Source: Chrysochromulina tobinii
Taxonomy: Eukaryota; Haptophyta; Prymnesiales; Chrysochromulinaceae
DNA: 22,661 bases
Reading direction: 5' to 3'
NCBI GenBank assembly: GCA_001275005.1
Contig: JWZX01002942.1
Span: 1 to 22,661 of the forward strand
The translations under genes were made by a program, and so were the position numbers. Positions 10,348 through 17,856 of this stretch are shown here, piece after piece. The notes under the pieces are model-generated. The model was not told the DNA's origin. It ran no database searches and worked only from the letters and a program-made list of their open reading frames with translations. Position 1 is the first letter of the stretch; each line of letters starts with the position of its first letter.

Positions 10348-11664
10348 CTATTCCAAGAGCTCCCATTTCACCTCCTCAAAATCGTGAAGCACTTCCTGAC
10401 CGCTCATGAGGCCTTCCCCTCGGTCGTAGCGCACCCGCCACATCGTACTGCGTTTGCCAGTACGCATGATGTCACGGTAGCTTGAGTTCAACGCCGAGGT
10501 CGTACTCCACGACTTCGGCGTCGAGTAGGGCACGGGCGAGGAGTACTCAACGACCTCGCCCTTGTGCCACTCGTTGTCATCAGACCAGAAGACGCGCACT
10601 CTGGAACCGACGATGCTCCTCGGCATGCGCCGAAAGTGCGGTCTGAGCACTGGCGAGGATGCGTCTGTCTCCGGCGCGGCTGAGTCAGCGGTAGCGGTAG
10701 GACGAAGTGACGCCACATGGAACTGGCGCTTCGAGCAGTTACGGATGGCGCTCTTGAACTCGTCGTACTCGAGGGTCCCGTTGCCATCTGCATCAAGCTC
10801 GTTGAAGAGAATGTCAAGATCTTCTCTTGATGCGTCGTAGCCGAGCGCGGCGACTGCGTAGCGAAACTCCTTCGCGTCGATCAGGCCATCGCCATTTCGA
10901 TCCCAATCTCGAAACAGATCCAGCAACTTGACCGAAAACCTGTTGAGAATGGCTTTGAGTTGGTCAGGGACGCTCTCACCACTCTGCATCGAGAGCTTGA
11001 CCATATCAGGCAGTGCAGTGACTCTTGCCGCATAGAGACCCCGCTCAATCTTCTTCACGTTGAGCTTCTCGGCGCGCCTCAAATTCTTCAAGGAAGCTTC
11101 CGACCCTGTGCCCTTGCGCAACATCGTGTTGAGCTCCTTGTACTCGAGCGAGCCACTCCCGTCCTCGTCGAGCGAGTCGAATAGCTTATCGACCTCCGGC
11201 CGTGGAACGTCAATCCCAAAGGACCGAATCGCACGGGCAAACTCGCCCTTGTCGATGGTGCCCGACTTGTCCTCGTCCCACTTCTTGAAGAGATCACACA
11301 CGCGTTCAGATGCCCGCAACAACGCATCGCGGAGCGAAAACTGCAGGAACTCGGACATGTCAATCTTGCCACTCCCGTCCTCGTCCAGCGCTTGGAATCG
11401 CTCTCGCAGCTCTTGCTCGGAAGGATTGCCAACTTCTCGATCACGCACATACCTTTTGAACTCGTTGTAGTCGAGCATCTGATCTTGGTCTTCGTCGGCT
11501 GCGTCACGCTCCATGGCGTTCTGGCGCATTCCAATCGCAAACTCCTCCTCACCTGTTCCACTCAAATCATCTTTGGTCGAATGAACTTGATCCTGTGGCA
11601 AAGGCACGTGGGCGGGCCGGGCCGCGTGCGCACTTCCGCCCTTCACCGCGGCAAGCGTCGCCAT
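10348..11664 (-). CDS. Six-EF-hand calcium-binding protein with C-terminal Tudor-like domain
   Basis: A single exon. The frame is open from 11697, but I prefer the Met at 11664 (438 residues); the numbers here count from 11697. Six 12-residue loops have acidic positions 1, 3, 5 and Glu at 12: 68-79, 105-116, 141-152, 177-188, 266-277 and 302-313. Loop 1 has Gln at the usual Gly position and may bind calcium weakly; the other five look canonical. Loops 1-4 form one block. A helical spacer of about 75 residues separates loops 5-6. Residues 363-446 (GSRVRVFWSDDNEWHKGEVV ... WRVRYDRG) match the Tudor-like barrel pattern used to bind methylated residues or DNA/RNA-associated partners. No kinase domain is present, so it is not a CDPK. 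A calcium-responsive adaptor is inference. Confidence 0.88.
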   Translation of the reverse strand: MATLAAVKGGSAHAARPAHVPLPQDQVHSTKDDLSGTGEEEFAIGMRQNAMERDAADEDQDQMLDYNEFKRYVRDREVGNPSEQELRERFQALDEDGSGKIDMSEFLQFSLRDALLRASERVCDLFKKWDEDKSGTIDKGEFARAIRSFGIDVPRPEVDKLFDSLDEDGSGSLEYKELNTMLRKGTGSEASLKNLRRAEKLNVKKIERGLYAARVTALPDMVKLSMQSGESVPDQLKAILNRFSVKLLDLFRDWDRNGDGLIDAKEFRYAVAALGYDASREDLDILFNELDADGNGTLEYDEFKSAIRNCSKRQFHVASLRPTATADSAAPETDASSPVLRPHFRRMPRSIVGSRVRVFWSDDNEWHKGEVVEYSSPVPYSTPKSWSTTSALNSSYRDIMRTGKRSTMWRVRYDRGEGLMSGQEVLHDFEEVKWELLE

Positions 11665-11756
11665 ATTCCCACGCCGCGAAACTACCCGGTACCACAAAAG
11701 GCGTGTTGTGCGGGTCGCACTCTTTGTGGACCTGTGAAAAGGGTTTTTTCGACGCC

Positions 11757-13088
11757 TCAGTACATTCGCTTGGCCCCACTCTCCTCCTCAGAGTCAGGCC
11801 GCGGGAGCTTTCTCTTCTTCTTCTTCCCCGCGCCAAGGCCGCTGTTCGCGCCCGCTACGGCGCCCGTCGCCGCCACAACCTCTCCAGAGCGATCGCACTT
11901 GAGGCTGCGTGCATTTGGTCCGAGCACGGCGCTGGTCTCGCCACCAAAGATGAGCCGGTAAGAGTCGGGTGCGCCCGAGACGGCGCCGGCGGAGCCGGAA
12001 GGGGAGGGCGCCGTGATGGGCGCCGGCCGCGGTGGCAGCAGCACACGCAGCGCGTGAAGCTTCTCATTTCGTCCAAAGGCGATCTCGAGCACCTCGTAGC
12101 CAGCCTCCGTGCCGCCGGCCGCCGCGCCGCCCACGTGTGCGCCCGCCACGGCGCGCTCGACGTCCCCAACGGACCTCGTCGATGGTGCCCACGACGGCGC
12201 GGTTTCGTCGATCTCGATCCGGAGCTTTGGCGGTGGCTTGAGGTCTGACGAGAAGGCGCCGAGCGTTGGGTGCGGGCGCCACTGCTGGCTCATCGAGGCG
12301 GCGAGCCGCGCCGGCAACGCCTCCACGGCAAACGGCCTATGCCCGAGCCACACGTTCACCAGGAAGGTGACGCGGGTCGTGCCGGCCGGAGCGCCACGCC
12401 CCGGGCAGGGCACCGCACCATGTAGCTTAGCTCCATCAAAGACGATGGTCTTGCCGAGGCGTGGGTAGCTGAGGGCGCCGCCGCGCACGGGGCCATACAC
12501 AGACGCCACCGCCTCCGGCGACGCCGCCGTCGGTGCACCGGCATCGAGTATAAGCGTTGGCGCGCCGACTGCGGTGAGGTACGTGACGGTTGAGAGGTGA
12601 GGATGGACGTGGACACCGCCGCCGCCGGGCAAGTCGCAAAAGTGCTCATCCACGTCCCAGTGGAACTCGATGCCTTCGTGCCGGTGCCCGCCGCCACGCA
12701 CCTGCGCCCACCACTCAGCTCCTGACGTGGCCGGATTGAAGGGCACACCGGCCGTGTGGCGCTCAAAGATGGCACGGGCGAGCCGCTCGAGGGCGCAGCG
12801 CGGCTCGGCGTCGGCCGCGAGCCAGTTGGAGGAGTTGAGCGCGAACGCCATTGTGCAATCCTTGCACAGCACCGCCGCCTCCGCCTCGGTCAGCCGCAGC
12901 GCGCCGCAGCGGAAGCGGTAGTCGAGCGCCTCGCCACCGGTGACTCGGTTGGAAGCGTCGAGTTTGGGCGGCTTGGCAGGAGATGCTACGGGTACGGCCG
13001 CTTCCGACGTCCAGGAGTGCGAGGGCGGCGCCGCGCTGCTGGGCGCCACCTTGGCCTTCATCGAGCCGAGGATGTCATCGATGTTCAT
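11757..13088 (-). CDS. Fe(II)/2-oxoglutarate dioxygenase-like protein with C-terminal basic signal
   Basis: A single exon of 443 residues from the Met at 13088 (MNIDDIL). The frame is open up to 13199, but that overlaps the end of the upstream gene. The double-stranded beta-helix signature is visible: HWDVD (H143, D145), then HPHLSTVTYLTAVGAPTLIL, then KLHGAV (H223), and R239 in TTRVTFLVNVW. This is the HxD...H iron triad plus the 2-oxoglutarate-binding Arg. The strand pattern is closest to prolyl-hydroxylase-like enzymes, but the substrate is unknown. The C-terminus holds KKKKRKLPRP, a plausible nuclear localisation signal, and an acidic SEEES patch. Residues 15-50 are low complexity. The gene is packed tightly, with 98 bp to the GT90 stop and 92 bp to the EF-hand start. 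Confidence 0.75.
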   Translation of the reverse strand: MNIDDILGSMKAKVAPSSAAPPSHSWTSEAAVPVASPAKPPKLDASNRVTGGEALDYRFRCGALRLTEAEAAVLCKDCTMAFALNSSNWLAADAEPRCALERLARAIFERHTAGVPFNPATSGAEWWAQVRGGGHRHEGIEFHWDVDEHFCDLPGGGGVHVHPHLSTVTYLTAVGAPTLILDAGAPTAASPEAVASVYGPVRGGALSYPRLGKTIVFDGAKLHGAVPCPGRGAPAGTTRVTFLVNVWLGHRPFAVEALPARLAASMSQQWRPHPTLGAFSSDLKPPPKLRIEIDETAPSWAPSTRSVGDVERAVAGAHVGGAAAGGTEAGYEVLEIAFGRNEKLHALRVLLPPRPAPITAPSPSGSAGAVSGAPDSYRLIFGGETSAVLGPNARSLKCDRSGEVVAATGAVAGANSGLGAGKKKKRKLPRPDSEEESGAKRMY

Positions 13089-13186
13089 CGTGTGCGTGCG
13101 TCGCGTGGCTCGAGCGTGCAAGAGTGTGAACAAGCGGGCGCGCTCGTGTTTGAGAACGCATATGTGTGAATGAACTCCTTTGGACG

Positions 13187-15174
13187 TTACTTCTTCCACC
13201 GGTCGGTTTGCCAGTCGTACCTCTCGCCGTCGCTCGGGTAAGGGAAGCTCTCAAAGTCCGCAAACGAGGTGCCAGGCTGGTGCAGCGGCTTTCCGTTGCG
13301 GCTCGAGCACACGTCGGGCTGGGCAAAGGAGCGCAGGTCGTGCGAGGCGACGCATCGCGGCTTCGAGCCGGCGTACGCGCCGCCATAGCCAGGTGGGCCG
13401 AGCTTCGCGCCCGCGGCGATGGGGCGGGTGCACGTGGCATTGTCCTGCATCAGGTACAGCCGCATCCAGTAAGGATCTCGGGCGTAGTGGCGCCATAGAT
13501 CATCCTCGCACCGAATGGGCACTGCGCCTTTGGCGACGCTCGGACGAAAGGTCTGCAGGGCCGCATACCTACCAGCAGTGGCCGTCACGAGGCCATCAGC
13601 GAGGCCATCAGCGAGGCCATCAGCGAGGCTATCAGCGAGGCCATCAGCGAGGTCATCAGCGAGGCCATCACGAGGCCATCAGCGAGGGTCATCAGCGCAC
13701 TGCTTCAGAAGCTCCGCCACGTAATCGGCGACTGCATCCGTCGTGAGGGCGGCCATTCGCGCGCGCCCGGCCATCGCAACTGCACGGGCGTATGCGTCGT
13801 TGGCCTTGAGCCATCGTACCATCGCAGGCACGGCGGCCGCGTCGGGTACGGAGACATAATGGATGCCCGGCAGCAGCCCCAGCTCATAAAACTCCTGATG
13901 GGTCATGCCATCACGCACGTAGATGACCACCGAGCCGCAGAGCAGCAGGTACTTGAACTTGTTCGCGTACCCAATCGACGCCGAGTTGAGCAGATACTTG
14001 TAGCTGCACTGCTCGGTGAACGTCATGTAGCACAGGTGTTGCTGGAACCCACCGGTACGATGCCGGTTGATCGTGGCGCAGGTCGAGTTGATGCGGCCGT
14101 GATCTCCGATGAAGAGCTCGTTCACAAGCATCTCGGCCGGCGAGATCTTCGCCTGGGCGGCGAGCCGTTTGCGATAGGACGAGCCCACGTTCCCTGTATG
14201 GACCTGATGAGGGCGACAATCATCACGGAGCTCACCACCGCGAGCACAATCTTATCTGCCCACGAGATCGCAATCAACGGCCATCCAATCACGGAGCTCA
14301 CCGCGAGCTCAATCTTATCTGCCCACGAGATCGCCGCGCTCTGCTCGAGCATCTGTGGCTGCAGCCGGCTCCACGGAGGCGTGCGCAGTTTGTGCGGCCG
14401 ACGCGGCATGTAGAAGCTGAAGTCGGGCCACGCGAGGTCAAGGTGGGCGCTGTCGATGGTCGATGAGAAGAGAGGAGGCGGAAGGCCGCCGCCGCCGCCG
14501 GCGACTGGGAATCCGGGGTAGAGGCGCACGGTGCGCGGCCACTCCGTGCGGTCCACCTTGATGCGGATGCGCGGCTCGTCCACGGCCGCGACGACCAGGT
14601 CCACGTCGGGCAGATTCGGGTGGCGGCGCAGAACGTCCAGCATGGGCATCAGTCTTGCGGGTGCGTAGTGGCGATCGAAGAAGACGGCGCGATAGTCGCT
14701 GAGGTGAAGCTCGCCGCCGACCACCTGCAGCCGCGCGCAGTACATAGTGTCGTTCTTGAAGCACTCTTTGATGGCTGACTCGATCATGCCCGGGTCGATG
14801 TAGGTGAAGGGCTGCAGCTGCCGACGCGCAATCGCCTGCCAATCCCAGTGCGCGTGCAGCTCGAGCAACTGGCGCGTGAGGCTGCCGGCGCTCGTGCTGG
14901 ATGCGCTGCCGCCGCCGCCGCCGCCGCCGCCGCTACTGCTGCTGCTGCTGCCGTTACCGCTACCGCTGCTGCTGCTGCTTCTGCTGCTTTCAGCTACGGT
15001 CGCCTCGATCGCCTCACAGGCCACAAGCTTCTGTCGGAGCCGCTCATTCTCGGCGCGGAGCTCATGCAGCTCGGAAGTAGATGGTCCTTTTGCTGGTGCT
15101 GAAAACCCGTGGGAGACCAATGCAAACAGAAGGAGCGTCGTGGCGAGGAGCAGGGCGATGGTTCGGGACTGCAT
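13187..15174 (-). CDS. GT90 (CAP10/POGLUT-type) glycosyltransferase
   Basis: Three exons, 15174-14302, 14203-13701 and 13568-13187, give 585 residues with phases 0 and 2. Residues 1-27 are a signal peptide or anchor. Residues 35-63 look like a coiled-coil stem, followed by a Ser/Gly spacer encoded by triplet repeats (plus-strand 14908-14992). The catalytic domain carries TGNVGSSYRKRLA (294-306), the family's Arg-containing nucleotide-sugar region. It also carries YKYLLNSASIGYANKFKYLL with GSVVIYV and LLPGIHYVSV (359-410), the most conserved GT90 block. Splicing turns VAELLKQ + YAALQTFRP into a normal GT90 ending. The family transfers xylose or glucose in the ER/Golgi; the acceptor here is unknown. 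The Ser/Gly region length may vary between individuals. The stop at 13187 is 98 bp before the next start. Confidence 0.87.
13569..13700 (-). other. GT90 intron 2, a 12-bp tandem repeat
   Basis: 132 nt, AAGCA|GTGCGC to GGTAG|GTATGC, phase 2. The body is about nine units of CTGATGGCCTCG with small changes. Splicing restores the reading LKQ-YAALQ, which is otherwise broken by a stop after the donor. Confidence 0.88.
14204..14301 (-). other. GT90 intron 1, with a duplicated exon/donor segment
   Basis: 98 nt, CTCGCG|GTGAGCTCC to CATCAG|GTCCAT, phase 0. The last part of exon 1 and the donor (14288-14334) are duplicated inside the intron at 14222-14271 with a 3-bp insertion. Using the inner donor would leave an intron of only about 32-35 nt, so the outer donor is assumed. 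Confidence 0.82.
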
Positions 15175-15541
15175 GGCTTTCGCGCACGCCCGATACGACG
15201 CATATGTCGGCTTTCGTTGGAGTTTCTAGGGCGCCGGCCCGAGGTCAAGTTGGAAAATATAGGGGCCCAGCACCGCTGTACACACCGATGCTCTAGATTT
15301 GCTCAGAAGAGGCCGGGAGTCTGATGGCCACTAGGCCACACAGGAGCATACGGAGCGTATATAGCCGCGCGACTAACGCACGACGGGCTTCCCTCAATAC
15401 CGCGCCAGCCGCCGAGGGGAACCGCGGGCCATCCCCCCGGAGACAGGGCGCGCCTCGCCGCAGCGTGTCCACCTCTATGGCCACGCCCGAAGGCCGCCTC
15501 TTTCCTTTTCCTCCGAACCGCTTCCACGCACCGCTCAGCTC
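15175..15541. other. Intergenic region between GT90 and NDUFB9
   Basis: 367 bp containing the GT90 promoter side and the NDUFB9 3' flank on the minus strand. A modest AT-rich patch lies near 15250-15310. A minus-strand frame runs through 15303-15541 as read-through of the NDUFB9 intron-retained frame. I do not count it as coding. Confidence 0.55.
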
Positions 15542-16016
15542 TCACTTCAGCCAGCTCGGGATCCGGTTGATCTCCGGGCCCGGGCCCAGGCCGTTCGTCG
15601 GATGCCGCTGGTACTTGGAGCCGCCGGGCATGTGCGGCACTGCGGGCAGGGGGATGGCAGGGTGCGCGCGACGACCAGTGTGACCAAGGCGTGATGGGGG
15701 AAGTGCATGGCGACCTCGAGAGAGCAGAGGGCGGGAGGAAACGCGCGGGGGCGGCTGCGGCGCGGGGGAGCGCGTCGGGGGACTCACGTGTGTACGGATC
15801 TGGGTGCCTAAACTCCGCCAGCTTCGCCTCGCCATCGCTCACAATCTTCTCCACCAGCCGCGGGTCCTTGACAAACTTGTTTGCGTCAAACTCCGCACGC
15901 ATCGCGAAGCCGCGCTCGATGAAGAGGTCGCGGTGCACTGCCCAGTTCTGCAGATTCTTGAGCGAGTGCCGATACAGCTTCATCACGCGCATCGAGTGCA
16001 CGGAGTAGGCCGACAT
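15542..16016 (-). CDS. NDUFB9: Mitochondrial complex I subunit B9 (LYR protein)
   Basis: Exons 16016-15788 and 15639-15542 give 108 residues. The LYR motif is at residues 14-16 (KLYRHSLKNLQNW). The rest follows the B9/B22 pattern: RDLFIERGFAMRAEFDANK, then HPDPYT in exon 1 joined to LPHMPGGSKYQRHPT in exon 2. Plant subunits of this type are similarly short, while animal ones are longer. LYR proteins of complex I bind mitochondrial acyl carrier protein at the membrane-arm/matrix interface and are needed for assembly. The start at MSAYSVHSM is preferred, because upstream Met codons (to 16142) would overlap the divergent gene and add a basic stretch untypical of the family. A mitochondrial presequence is not obvious, as is usual for this subunit. 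Confidence 0.9.
15640..15787 (-). other. NDUFB9: NDUFB9 intron
   Basis: 148 nt with a strong GTGAGT donor and CCCGCAG acceptor, phase 1. Unlike the repeat-type introns in neighbouring genes it has no visible tandem structure. The retained frame would replace the conserved C-terminus. Confidence 0.9.
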
Positions 16017-16134
16017 GCTGTTTTCAGGTCTCGACACCACGCCAAGGCGACCGCGACGGCGCTCCTCATCTTTCCGCCACGCTTTCATCATCTGCTCGGC
16101 ACATGGGACGCGACCCCGAATCGTCGAAGTATGA
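16017..16134. promoter_or_regulatory. Probable shared promoter between divergent genes
   Basis: Only 118 bp separate the NDUFB9 start (minus) from the first Met of the plus-strand gene; 262 bp if that gene starts at 16279. Both must take their promoters from this short region. I see no TATA box. Confidence 0.4.
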
Positions 16135-17718
16135 ATGTCCAATCATGCGGGGGAAATCCCAACGAGGGAGGCGTCCGATCGGCCCATGACGTCGGCCGTG
16201 AACGCGGCGGCTTGCGCGCCGCTGCAGGCGTGTTGCGAGCCTGGGCCATCTCGAGCGGCCCGCGAGAGTCCCGGACAGATGGCAACCATCCGCGCGTACC
16301 TCGAGGACGTCTACCCGATGGGCAGCCTCGGGCCGGGCGGCAGTGCCACCGACGCCGAGGCATCCGGGCTATTCCGCTCTCGACACTGGTACTACGCGGG
16401 CGCGCCCGGGCTCGTGCGCGACGAAGAACTGCTCTCGCAGCTCCCGCTTGTCCGTGCACCTCGGCACGAGTGCACGGACGGCTTCTTCCGTGGCCTCTGG
16501 CAGACGGACACACAGTCGCGGTTTCCGCAGATCCTGCCGTGCCGGCCAGGCGAAGACTGCGTGCGCCGGCAGGCATCGCACCTGCCACATTGCGCGGCGG
16601 AGTTGGCGCAGCGTGGGAGTGACCTGTGGGTCGAGGTATGGCACCTCGCGTGGGACGGGCGCACGTCGAAGAGCCGGCCGACGCGGCCATCCGAGTTGCT
16701 CGACCATGGACCCGCGGGCTGGTGGTACATCCACGCACCCGGCAGTGGGATCTTCTATCACGCGGGCCGGTCGCTCGCGGCGCCCTCGAAGGCGGCGATG
16801 CTCGCCAAGCTGCTCGAGGAGTGGGCCGCGAAACCCGAGGCGCAGTCCGAGGTGAATCGAGTCGGCGGCAAGGGCGGCAAGGGCGGCAGGCGCGCGGGCG
16901 GCAGCAAGGGCGGCGGCGGCGGCGGCGCCTCCGGCACCGGCGGCGCCGATGAAGGCGCCGTCGACGCCGCCACCGTCAAGCACCTCCACCGGCTGATGGG
17001 CGAGAAGCCGCTCGATCTGGCGCGCCGACTTCGCATGATCGAGTCTGGGATCCCTTGCCATAACGTGAGCTGGGGCCGTTGGCGATGTGTGGGCGATCGG
17101 ATCCCGTCGGATAACTGGGATCCTTTGCTGGTGGCGCTCGGGCGTGCGCTTGGGTATGATTCGCTCTTCATGACGGCCCTCATGTGGGGCCGTGCGCTCG
17201 GCGCCTACAAGGATCTGCTCGCCATCGCATCGGGGCACCCTCCATGGATGGCATCGCCTCCAGTGCCGCCGTCGGCCTTGCCGCCCACGTGGTCGGCAGA
17301 GCTCACTGCCGAGTGGCTCGACCTGCGACGGCCGCCGCCGCCCTGGGACCGCTCCAAGCTACCGTCCGAGGCGGCAGGCGCCGAGCGTGAGGCGCTCGCG
17401 CATGCATGGACGGCCCAGCTGCTCCATTCCACGCCGCCACGACTAAGCCTTCGCGATCCCCTCCACCCGGCGGACGCAGCCCGCATGCTGCCGTGCGCCT
17501 TCAACGCCTCGGGCGGCCCGACCATGCGCCTCGCGTGCTACGGCCACCTCTCGTGGCACGTAAGGCACGAAACCCAGCGCCAGCAGGGGTGCACCGACCG
17601 GTGTGCGCCCCATGTGGGCGAGTCGCCGCTAGGGCGGCGCGTGTCGCCGCTGCCAAAGGAGCAATGCTCTCCGTGTCCCAGGGGCGCCCGCAGCTGCTCG
17701 GGGAGGGCCGTGACCTGA
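16135..17718 (+). CDS. Unrecognised conserved-looking protein with internal Gly-rich linker
   Basis: A single open frame of 527 residues. Met49 (16279, MATIRAYLEDVYP) is an attractive alternative start, because the first 48 residues look like translated leader. I do not recognise the family. Visible features are the aromatic phrases RSRHWYYAG, DGFFRGLWQTDTQSRFPQ and GWWYIHAPGSGIFYHAGRSL (about 209-228). A Lys/Gly-rich linker lies at about 243-276, then a second block YDSLFMTALMWGRALGAYKDLL. Several Cys near the C-terminus (CSPCPRGARSC) are present. No signal peptide or membrane helix is visible. The two compact blocks separated by a linker suggest a two-domain soluble protein. The last 40 residues are Cys/Arg-rich and may be a mis-predicted end if an intron exists there. 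Confidence 0.65.
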   Translation: MSNHAGEIPTREASDRPMTSAVNAAACAPLQACCEPGPSRAARESPGQMATIRAYLEDVYPMGSLGPGGSATDAEASGLFRSRHWYYAGAPGLVRDEELLSQLPLVRAPRHECTDGFFRGLWQTDTQSRFPQILPCRPGEDCVRRQASHLPHCAAELAQRGSDLWVEVWHLAWDGRTSKSRPTRPSELLDHGPAGWWYIHAPGSGIFYHAGRSLAAPSKAAMLAKLLEEWAAKPEAQSEVNRVGGKGGKGGRRAGGSKGGGGGGASGTGGADEGAVDAATVKHLHRLMGEKPLDLARRLRMIESGIPCHNVSWGRWRCVGDRIPSDNWDPLLVALGRALGYDSLFMTALMWGRALGAYKDLLAIASGHPPWMASPPVPPSALPPTWSAELTAEWLDLRRPPPPWDRSKLPSEAAGAEREALAHAWTAQLLHSTPPRLSLRDPLHPADAARMLPCAFNASGGPTMRLACYGHLSWHVRHETQRQQGCTDRCAPHVGESPLGRRVSPLPKEQCSPCPRGARSCSGRAVT

Positions 17719-17856
17719 GCGCAGCGCAGGGCCTGCTTTGAACATCTAGTGCGGCGGAGGCGTGAATGTGAAACGACGGTTTTGTCTCGCCTCAAGACCA
17801 ATGGGTGAGCCACTGCGGCCGTCGACTCTCATCACTCCCTACGGTGGCGAGCAAAC

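Noticed and set aside
13590-13690. CRISPR-like regular short repeats
   Set aside because: Units are contiguous 12-mers with no unique spacers, and lie inside a spliceosomal intron.
15303-15541. Minus-strand continuation of NDUFB9 in the unspliced frame
   Set aside because: The spliced product restores conserved PGGSK...NPT-type C-terminus, whereas the read-through is Arg/Ala-rich and unlike the family.
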